A stretch of DNA of 6,082 nucleotides, taken from NCBI GenBank assembly GCA_944382045.1, contig CALWMT010000168.1, positions 1 through 6,082 of the forward strand, read 5' to 3'. The position numbers and the translations under genes are program-made. The stretch comes from an uncultured Enterocloster sp. Its GTDB lineage: Bacteria; Bacillota; Clostridia; Lachnospirales; Lachnospiraceae. Shown here in pieces: positions 1 to 5,246 of the stretch (positions are counted from its first letter, which is position 1; every line of letters starts with the position of its first letter). Under the pieces are notes generated by a model, which was not told where the DNA came from, did not search any database, and saw nothing but the letters and a program-made list of their open reading frames with translations.

Positions 1-2178
1 GTGGTCCGGGACGTGGGCCGGGTGTTGGATATGCCCTACGCCCAGTGCGACGCCATCGCCAAGATGATCCCCACGGATCTGGGTATGACCCTGGACAAGG
101 CCCTGACCATGAACCCGGATTTAAAGAAGGCCTACAATGAGGACTCCCAGATCCATTACCTCATCGACATGGCAAAGCGCCTGGAGGGACTGCCCAGGCA
201 CAGCTCCATCCACGCCGCCGGCGTGGTGATCGGCAGCCGGTCCATCGATGATTTTGTTCCCCTCTCAAGGGCAGCGGACGGAACCATCACCACCCAGTTC
301 ACCATGACCACCATCGAGGAGCTGGGCCTTTTGAAAATGGACTTCCTGGGCCTCAGGACCCTGACTGTGATCCAGAACGCGGTGCGGCTGGCAAAGCAGA
401 GCCAGGGCGCGGACATTGACATCGACCACATTGATTTCAACGACAAGCAGGTTCTGGACTCCATCGGCACGGGAAAGACCGAGGGCATATTCCAGTTAGA
501 AAGCGGCGGGATGAAGAGCTTCATGAAGGAGCTGAAGCCCGAGAATCTGGAGGACATCATCGCCGGCATCTCCCTGTACCGGCCGGGGCCCATGGACTTT
601 ATTCCCCGGTACCTGAAGGGGAAAAATGACCGAAGCTCCATCACCTATGAGTGCCCCCAGCTGGAGCCTATTTTGCGCTCCACCTACGGCTGCATTGTCT
701 ACCAGGAGCAGGTGATGCAGATTGTGCGGGATCTGGCGGGGTACACCATGGGGAGAAGCGATCTGGTGCGCCGGGCCATGAGCAAGAAGAAGGCCGCGGT
801 CATGGAGAAGGAGCGGCAGAACTTTGTCTACGGGAACCCCGAGGAGGGGGTGAAGGGCTGCATTGCCAACGGCATTGACGAGAAGACGGCCAACCACATC
901 TACGACGAGATGATTGATTTCGCCCGGTACGCCTTCAACAAGTCCCACGCTGCGGCCTACGCCGTGGTGGCCTACCAGACGGCCTACCTGAAATACTACT
1001 ACCCGAAGGAATTCATGGCGGCCCTCATGACCTCGGTGATGGACAATGTGAGCAAGTTTTCCGAGTACATCCTGACCTGCCGGAGGATGATGGGCATCCA
1101 GGTGCTTCCCCCGGATATCAACGAGGGGGAGAGCGGGTTTTCCGTGTCCGGTGACGCTATCCGCTACGGCCTCTCCGCCATCAAGAGCGTGGGACGGCCT
1201 GTGGTCCAGGCCATTCTGGCGGAGCGGCAGGCCAATGGAAGGTTCCGCTCCATGGAGGACTTTGTGGGCCGCATGGCCTCCAAGGAGGTGAACCGGCGGA
1301 CCCTGGAGAATTTCATCAAGGCCGGGGCCATGGACTCCCTGCCCGGAACCAGGCGGCAGAAGATGGCGGTGGCCCCCATTCTCCTGGAGTCCAAGGCAAA
1401 GGAGAAGAAAAACGGCTTCGAGGGCCAGATGAGCCTCTTTGACATCGCCCCCGAGGAGGAGCGGGCGGATTACCAGATCACGTTCCCGGATGTGGGAGAG
1501 TATGCGAAGGAGGAGATCCTGGCCTTTGAGAAGGAGGTGCTGGGCGTCTACATCAGCGGCCATCCCTTAGACGACTACGAGGAGCTCTGGCGGAAAAATA
1601 TTACGGCCACCGCAGCGGATTTTGTGGTGGACGAGGAGACGGAGAGGGCCCGGGTTCAGGACGGCGAGCGGGTGGTAGTGGGCGGCATGGTGGCGGGAAA
1701 GACGGTGAAGACCACCCGGACCAACCAGCTCATGGCCTTCATCACCCTGGAGGATCTGATGGGGTCCGTGGAGGTGATCGTGTTCCCCAAGGATTACGAG
1801 GCCCACAGGGAGCTGTTTTCCGAGGACGAGAAGCTCTTTATCCGGGGGCGGGTGTCCATCGGGGATGATCCGGTGGGAAAGCTGGTCTGCGAGCGGGCGG
1901 CGGCCTTTGGGGACGCGCCCCGGGAGCTCTGGCTGCAGTTTGCGGATATGGAGCACTATAAGGGACAGGAGCGGGAGATCCTGGACATTCTGGAGGACAG
2001 CGAGGGGAAGGACAAGGTGGTCATTTACCTGAAAAAGGAGAGGGCAAAGAAGATTCTTCCGCCCAACTGGAATGTGTGTGTGACTGGGGAGCTGACGGAC
2101 CGCCTTATCGGCAGACTTGGTGAAAAAAATGTCAGGGTAGTCCAAAAAGAGCTTGAAAACCTAAGGAAAATGCATTAG
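1..2178 (+). CDS. dnaE: DNA polymerase III subunit alpha, C-terminal 725 residues (5' truncated by window)
   Basis: Catalytic subunit of the replicative DNA polymerase III, which extends DNA from primers at the fork in the cytoplasm. The visible part aligns by eye with E. coli DnaE from just after its first two catalytic aspartates. The GTG at base 1 is therefore an internal valine codon in the conserved VVRDVGRV stretch, not a start. The N-terminal PHP domain and catalytic pair DxD lie upstream of the window. Visible parts (local numbering): third catalytic Asp in KMDFLGLRT (D114); FQLESGGMK (164-172) and YRPGPMDF (193-200) of the palm/fingers; YQEQVMQI (234-241); FNKSHAAAYA (312-321); a helix-hairpin-helix region about 380-445; a beta-clamp binding pentapeptide QMSLF (476-480); and an OB fold about 555-635. 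A short insertion around YGNPEEGVKGC (277-287), absent from E. coli, fits clostridial homologues. The expected full length is about 1,150 residues. The last 20 codons are clearly more AT rich than the rest, probably because they carry the next promoter. Confidence 0.97.
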   Translation: MVRDVGRVLDMPYAQCDAIAKMIPTDLGMTLDKALTMNPDLKKAYNEDSQIHYLIDMAKRLEGLPRHSSIHAAGVVIGSRSIDDFVPLSRAADGTITTQFTMTTIEELGLLKMDFLGLRTLTVIQNAVRLAKQSQGADIDIDHIDFNDKQVLDSIGTGKTEGIFQLESGGMKSFMKELKPENLEDIIAGISLYRPGPMDFIPRYLKGKNDRSSITYECPQLEPILRSTYGCIVYQEQVMQIVRDLAGYTMGRSDLVRRAMSKKKAAVMEKERQNFVYGNPEEGVKGCIANGIDEKTANHIYDEMIDFARYAFNKSHAAAYAVVAYQTAYLKYYYPKEFMAALMTSVMDNVSKFSEYILTCRRMMGIQVLPPDINEGESGFSVSGDAIRYGLSAIKSVGRPVVQAILAERQANGRFRSMEDFVGRMASKEVNRRTLENFIKAGAMDSLPGTRRQKMAVAPILLESKAKEKKNGFEGQMSLFDIAPEEERADYQITFPDVGEYAKEEILAFEKEVLGVYISGHPLDDYEELWRKNITATAADFVVDEETERARVQDGERVVVGGMVAGKTVKTTRTNQLMAFITLEDLMGSVEVIVFPKDYEAHRELFSEDEKLFIRGRVSIGDDPVGKLVCERAAAFGDAPRELWLQFADMEHYKGQEREILDILEDSEGKDKVVIYLKKERAKKILPPNWNVCVTGELTDRLIGRLGEKNVRVVQKELENLRKMH

Positions 2179-2181
2179 AAT
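2153..2181 (+). promoter_or_regulatory. Predicted sigma-A-type promoter for pfkA, spanning the dnaE stop codon
   Basis: A -35 box TTGAAA (2153-2158, one mismatch to TTGACA) is followed by a 17-base spacer and a -10 box TAGAAT (2176-2181, one mismatch to TATAAT). The first three bases of the -10 box are the dnaE stop codon TAG. Transcription would begin near 2187-2190, giving a leader of about 55 bases before the pfkA ATG. Its position and the local rise in AT content support it; activity is inferred. Confidence 0.6.
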
Positions 2182-2227
2182 AGCGTTGGAATGTGGCAGT
2201 TTGGGGGTCTGAATTGTTACCTTGGAT

Positions 2228-2233
2228 AGGAGG
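2228..2233 (+). promoter_or_regulatory. Ribosome binding site of pfkA
   Basis: AGGAGG, a perfect Shine-Dalgarno core, ends 9 bases before the ATG at 2243. It decides the start: an in-frame TTG at 2222 lies upstream of this site and would place the site inside the gene, so it is rejected. Confidence 0.9.
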
Positions 2234-2242
2234 AAGCATAGT

Positions 2243-3217
2243 ATGGCAAAGTCAGTGAAAACCATTGGAGTATTGACAAGCGGCGGCGACGCCCCGGGCA
2301 TGAACGCAGCAATCCGGGCTGTGGTCCGTGTGGCAATCAACAAGGGCCTTAAGGTAAAGGGAATTATGAGGGGCTATGCAGGCCTCCTGGATGAAGAGAT
2401 TGTGGATATGGACACCACCAGCGTGTCCGATATCATCAGCAAGGGCGGCACCATTCTCTACACAGCCCGGTGCATGGAGTTTACCACTCCCGAGGGGCAG
2501 CAGAAGGGGGCCGACATCTGCCGCAAGCATGGCATTGACGGCATTGTGGTGATCGGTGGTGACGGATCCTTCAGGGGCGCGGGCAAGCTCTCCGCTCTGG
2601 GCATCAACACCATCGGACTGCCGGGCACCATTGATTTGGATATTGCATGTACGGATTATACCATTGGATTTGATACAGCGGTGAACACCGCCATGGAGGC
2701 CATCGACAAGATCCGCGATACCTCCACCTCCCATGAGCGCTGCAGCATTGTGGAGGTTATGGGGCGCAACGCCGGATACATCGCCCTGTGGTGCGGCTTT
2801 GCCAACGGCGCGGAGGACATCCTCCTGCCGGAGCGCTACGACGGGGATGAGCAGGCCCTGATCAACCGGGTGATCGAGAACCGCAAGCGGGGCAAGAAGC
2901 ACAATATCATCATCAACGCGGAGGGCATCGGACACTCTACCTCCATGGCCAAGCGCATTGAGGCGGCTACGGGCATTGAGACCAGGGCGACCATCCTGGG
3001 ACACATGCAGCGGGGCGGCACGCCCACCTGTAAGGACCGTGTATACGCCTCCATCATGGGCGCCAAGGCGGCCATCCTTCTGGCGGAGGGCAAGAGCAAC
3101 CGCCTGGTGGCCTATAAGCACGGGGAGTTCGTGGATTATGATATTCAGGAGGCGCTGAATATGACGAAGGATATTTCCGATGAGCAGTACGCGATCTCCA
3201 AGATGCTGGTTCGGTAG
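2243..3217 (+). CDS. pfkA: ATP-dependent 6-phosphofructokinase
   Basis: Phosphorylates fructose 6-phosphate to fructose 1,6-bisphosphate with ATP, the committed step of glycolysis, in the cytoplasm. The product is 324 residues, close to the roughly 320 of E. coli PfkA. Motifs: nucleotide loop TSGGDAPGMNA (12-22); GGDGS (105-109), with glycine where PPi-dependent enzymes carry aspartate; PGTID (127-131) with catalytic D131 and glycine where PPi enzymes carry lysine, so ATP is the expected donor; substrate residues in HERCSIVEVMGR (164-175), E227, R248, and H254 and R257 of GHMQRGG. The residue after D131 is leucine where E. coli has asparagine (TIDLD against TIDND). Of the E. coli effector-site residues, R21, R25, R154 and E187 have matches (R25, R29, R158, E191), but R54 is replaced by threonine (T58), so allosteric control may differ. 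The gene lies 64 bases after dnaE, a neighbour pair common in clostridia, with its own predicted promoter and a terminator behind it. Confidence 0.97.
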   Translation: MAKSVKTIGVLTSGGDAPGMNAAIRAVVRVAINKGLKVKGIMRGYAGLLDEEIVDMDTTSVSDIISKGGTILYTARCMEFTTPEGQQKGADICRKHGIDGIVVIGGDGSFRGAGKLSALGINTIGLPGTIDLDIACTDYTIGFDTAVNTAMEAIDKIRDTSTSHERCSIVEVMGRNAGYIALWCGFANGAEDILLPERYDGDEQALINRVIENRKRGKKHNIIINAEGIGHSTSMAKRIEAATGIETRATILGHMQRGGTPTCKDRVYASIMGAKAAILLAEGKSNRLVAYKHGEFVDYDIQEALNMTKDISDEQYAISKMLVR

Positions 3218-3244
3218 AACGAGGAAATGAATAGGAAAGCGAGA

Positions 3245-3273
3245 GGGTGACGCAGTCTGCGCCACCCCCTTTT
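3245..3273 (+). terminator. Intrinsic terminator after pfkA
   Basis: GGGTG (3245-3249) pairs with CACCC (3263-3267), then an A/C mismatch, then CGCA (3251-3254) pairs with TGCG (3258-3261) around a 3-base loop GTC. CC and a TTTT run (3270-3273) follow. The stem is strong but the U-tract is short, so some read-through into the next gene is plausible. It starts 27 bases after the pfkA stop codon. Confidence 0.75.
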
Positions 3274-3288
3274 ATGAGCTGGATATGG

Positions 3289-3295
3289 AAGGAGG
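3289..3295 (+). promoter_or_regulatory. Ribosome binding site that fixes a GTG start
   Basis: AAGGAGG lies 10 bases before GTG at 3306. An in-frame ATG at 3285 sits upstream of this site and would encode the site itself as Glu-Gly-Gly, so GTG 3306 is the better start. Confidence 0.8.
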
Positions 3296-3305
3296 AGACA
3301 GCGAA

Positions 3306-3632
3306 GTGGAAAATACCGTACTCTGCGGAGCAAATTCCTACGAGGAAAAGTATTACTTTAATCAGGCCTTTGATTCTCTTCCCCAGGAGGTAAAGGATGA
3401 GCTGCGGATCATGTGCGTCCTCTATACGGAGGATATCGGAGGAATCCTGCTGCTGGAGTTTGATGAGGAGGGAAATCTTTCTTTTAAGGTGGTTTCCGAC
3501 CCTGGGGATTACCTTTTTGACGAGATCGGGAGTGAGCTCAAAATAAAACAGTATCAGACAGAGAAGCGGGAGCTCCTGGAATCCCTGGAGCTGTATTACC
3601 GGACATTTTTCATGGGGGATGGTCATTCATGA
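3306..3632 (+). CDS. Uncharacterised 108-residue acidic protein (resembles DUF6145)
   Basis: Function unknown. From GTG 3306 the product is 108 residues, soluble and acidic, with no signal peptide or membrane segment. It opens with ENTVLCGANSYEEKYYFN (2-19), then SLPQEVKDELRIMCV (24-38), a hydrophobic strand-like GGILLLEF (45-52) followed by DEEGNLSFKV, and an Asp/Tyr-rich turn DPGDYLFDEIGSEL (65-78). A likely C-terminal helix (80-101) ends in YYRTFFMG. It has two cysteines (C7, C37) that do not form a metal-site pattern. The opening and the DEIG segment remind me of the Lachnospiraceae family DUF6145; this is recalled, not searched. Its stop overlaps the dus start (ATGA, 3629-3632), so translation of the two is probably coupled, which hints at a link to tRNA or RNA work but does not prove it. 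No promoter of its own is evident between the pfkA terminator and its start; it may rely on read-through or an unrecognised promoter. Confidence 0.85.
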   Translation: MENTVLCGANSYEEKYYFNQAFDSLPQEVKDELRIMCVLYTEDIGGILLLEFDEEGNLSFKVVSDPGDYLFDEIGSELKIKQYQTEKRELLESLELYYRTFFMGDGHS

Positions 3633-4591
3633 GCCTGACAATCGGAGATACGGTCTTAAAGCATGGCATTATCCTGGCACCTATGGCGGGGGTCACGGAT
3701 CTTCCCTTCCGCCTTCTATGCAGGGAGCAGGGCTGTGAGATGTCGGTAACAGAGATGGTGAGCGCGAAGGCCATTTTATATGGAAATAAAAACACCGGGG
3801 AGCTGCTGCGGACGGATCCGCGGGAGGGGCCGGTGGCGGTGCAGCTCTTTGGCTCCGACCCGGATATCATGGCGGAGATTGCCCGCAGGCTTTCGGATGG
3901 ACCCTATGCGGCAATTGATGTAAATATGGGATGTCCGGTGCCGAAGATTGTAAATAACGGGGAGGGCTCCGCTCTGATGCGGGACCTGAAACGGGCGGAG
4001 GCTGTTCTCAGCGCTATGGTAAGGGCATCAAAAAAGCCGGTGACTGTGAAGTTCCGCAAGGGCTTTAATGATCAGAGCGTGAATGCCGTAGATTTTGCGA
4101 GGATGGCGGAGAGCTGCGGCGTGGCGGCAGCGGCAGTTCATGGCCGGACCAGGGAGCAGTATTATTCAGGAAAAGCGGACTGGGATATCATCCGTCAGGT
4201 CAAGGAAGCGGTGAAAATACCGGTGATTGGAAACGGGGATATTTTTACGGCGGAGGATGGCAGGCGGATGCTTGAGGAGACGGGCTGCGACGGAATTATG
4301 GCGGCCCGGGGAGCAAAGGGAAATCCCTGGATTTTCCGGGAGCTGGCACAGTATCTGGAAACAGGAAAAATGCCTGAGCGGCCGACTCTTGCAGAGCGCC
4401 AGGAGATGATTCTGCGCCACGGACGGATGCTGGCGGACTATAAAGGAGAGCAGGCGGCCATGCGGGAGATGCGCGGGCATATGGCCTGGTATACGAAGGG
4501 CATGCCGCACGCTGCCTCCCTGAGAAATCAGATTAACCAGGTGGAAAGCCTGGAGGATATGGAACGGCTGATCAGCAGCATTGGACAGTGA
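3629..4591 (+). CDS. dusB: tRNA-dihydrouridine synthase, DusB type
   Basis: FMN enzyme that uses NADPH to reduce specific uridines in the tRNA D-loop to dihydrouridine. The 320 residues match the usual family length. An N-terminal TIM barrel carries APMAGVTDLPFR (17-28) for FMN binding, VAVQLFGSDP (69-78), the catalytic cysteine C102 in DVNMGCPVPKI (97-107), K141 in VKFRKGF, H171 in HGRTREQYYSG (171-181), GNGDI (201-205) and ARGAKGNPWIF (226-236) for flavin phosphate. A helical RNA-binding domain follows from about 245, with the family signature MRGHMAWYTKG (281-291). The ATG overlaps the stop of the preceding small gene by 4 bases; upstream, a G-rich GGGGGATGG inside that gene is a poor Shine-Dalgarno, which fits coupled translation. 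The DusB subfamily call rests on overall resemblance and on the dus-greA-lysS neighbourhood; the site specificity in tRNA cannot be read from the sequence. Confidence 0.95.
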   Translation: MSLTIGDTVLKHGIILAPMAGVTDLPFRLLCREQGCEMSVTEMVSAKAILYGNKNTGELLRTDPREGPVAVQLFGSDPDIMAEIARRLSDGPYAAIDVNMGCPVPKIVNNGEGSALMRDLKRAEAVLSAMVRASKKPVTVKFRKGFNDQSVNAVDFARMAESCGVAAAAVHGRTREQYYSGKADWDIIRQVKEAVKIPVIGNGDIFTAEDGRRMLEETGCDGIMAARGAKGNPWIFRELAQYLETGKMPERPTLAERQEMILRHGRMLADYKGEQAAMREMRGHMAWYTKGMPHAASLRNQINQVESLEDMERLISSIGQ

Positions 4592-4608
4592 GGGGAGGAA
4601 TTGACTTC

Positions 4609-4637
4609 TTGACAATACAGTATTTTTTTTATATAAT
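4609..4637 (+). promoter_or_regulatory. Perfect-consensus sigma-A promoter upstream of greA
   Basis: TTGACA (4609-4614), a 17-base spacer holding a run of eight T (4623-4630), then TATAAT (4632-4637). Both boxes and the spacing match the consensus exactly. The start of transcription is expected near 4644, giving a leader of about 104 bases. It should drive greA and lysS independently of dus. Confidence 0.88.
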
Positions 4638-4642
4638 ACTGT
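4617..4642. repeat. 8-base inverted repeat overlapping the greA promoter (candidate operator)
   Basis: ACAGTATT (4617-4624) and its exact reverse complement AATACTGT (4635-4642) are separated by 10 bases. The left arm begins 2 bases after the -35 box and the right arm covers the last three bases of the -10 box and the 5 bases after it. A protein bound here would block RNA polymerase. The arms are partly AT rich and could be chance; as RNA, no U-tract follows, so it is not a terminator. Confidence 0.4.
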
Positions 4643-4643
4643 G

Positions 4644-4747
4644 AACGCGTGCGAAGAGATATAGATAGGGATGCAGATGCATAAACTGCATTTGAGAGAT
4701 GCCTGCGGGAAGGGCAGATTTTATTAAAAGGAAGGAAGCGGAGTACG
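4644..4747 (+). promoter_or_regulatory. greA leader with two small predicted hairpins and ribosome binding site
   Basis: The leader from the predicted start site to the greA ATG is about 104 bases. ATGCAG (4671-4676) pairs with CTGCAT (4686-4691), extended by two G-U pairs. Further on, TGCC (4700-4703) can pair with GGCA (4713-4716), or alternatively CTGC (4703-4706) with GCAG (4714-4717), followed by the U-rich ATTTTATT (4718-4725). The stems are short. The ribosome site is GGAAGG (4730-4735), 12 bases before ATG, or the closer CGGAG (4739-4743). No known riboswitch or T-box pattern is recognised. Confidence 0.4.
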
Positions 4748-5227
4748 ATGGCTGACAAGAAACATATTTTGACATATGCGGGGCTGAAGCAGTATGAGGA
4801 TGAGCTGCAGAATTTGAAGGTAGTTAAGCGCAAGGAGGTAGCGCAGAAGATTAAAGAGGCCAGAGAACAGGGAGACCTCTCAGAGAATGCGGAGTATGAT
4901 GCAGCAAAGGATGAGCAGAGGGATATCGAGCTGCGCATCGAGGAGCTGGAGAAGCTTCTCAAGAGCGCGGAGGTTGTCGTAGAGGATGAGGTTGATCTGG
5001 ATAAGATCAGCGTGGGCTGCAAGGTAAAGCTTCTGGATGTGGAGTATAACGAGGAGATGGAATTTTACATCGTGGGATCCACAGAGGCGAACAGCCTTCA
5101 GAATAAGATTTCCAACGAATCCCCGGTGGGCCGTGCGCTGATGGGCAAGTCTGCGGGTGATGTGGTGGATGTAGAGACCCAGGCCGGGATCATTCAGTAC
5201 AAGGTTCTGGAAATTCAGAGGGTATAA
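4748..5227 (+). CDS. greA: Transcription elongation factor GreA
   Basis: Rescues backtracked RNA polymerase by entering its secondary channel and stimulating cleavage of the 3' end of the transcript. The 159 residues are the standard length. The N-terminal antiparallel coiled coil spans about 8-78; its tip GDLSENAEYDAAK (42-54) carries the acidic residues D43 and E46, which match D41 and E44 of E. coli GreA that coordinate magnesium in the polymerase active site. The C-terminal FKBP-like domain (about 85-159) has the second family signature ISNESPVGRALMGK (121-134) before AGDVVDV. The sequence is closer to GreA than GreB in tip and signature. It follows its own consensus promoter and is followed after 19 bases by lysS, so the two are probably transcribed together, an order common in clostridia. 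Confidence 0.97.
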   Translation: MADKKHILTYAGLKQYEDELQNLKVVKRKEVAQKIKEAREQGDLSENAEYDAAKDEQRDIELRIEELEKLLKSAEVVVEDEVDLDKISVGCKVKLLDVEYNEEMEFYIVGSTEANSLQNKISNESPVGRALMGKSAGDVVDVETQAGIIQYKVLEIQRV

Positions 5228-5231
5228 AGAC

Positions 5232-5238
5232 AAAGGAG
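5232..5238 (+). promoter_or_regulatory. Ribosome binding site of lysS, fixing a GTG start
   Basis: AAAGGAG ends 8 bases before GTG at 5247, in the 19-base gap after greA. The first methionine codon in this frame comes only at ATG 5453-5455, inside the OB fold, so GTG is the start. Confidence 0.88.
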
Positions 5239-5246
5239 TAAATAAA

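Noticed and set aside
496..1563. Long open frame on the minus strand (355 codons) opposite dnaE
   Set aside because: It lies wholly opposite conserved dnaE sequence, has low-complexity His/Leu/Gly-rich composition typical of the antisense of GC-rich codons, and matches no family I recognise.
2222..2242. Upstream TTG start for pfkA adding 7 residues
   Set aside because: The added codons are the Shine-Dalgarno site itself, and homology begins at the ATG at 2243.
2252..3265. Long open frame on the minus strand (337 codons) opposite pfkA
   Set aside because: Antisense of a clear pfkA; its composition is that of reversed codons, and no promoter or convincing start region supports it.
3285..3305. 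Upstream ATG start for the 108-residue protein
   Set aside because: It precedes and includes the AAGGAGG site used by GTG 3306; no ribosome site precedes it.
4601..4606. TTGACT as a second -35 box
   Set aside because: It is 25 bases from TATAAT, too far, whereas TTGACA at 4609 is at exactly 17.
4592..4631. T-run after dus as an intrinsic terminator
   Set aside because: No GC-rich hairpin precedes the eight T; the run sits in the spacer of the greA promoter and is better explained as part of it.
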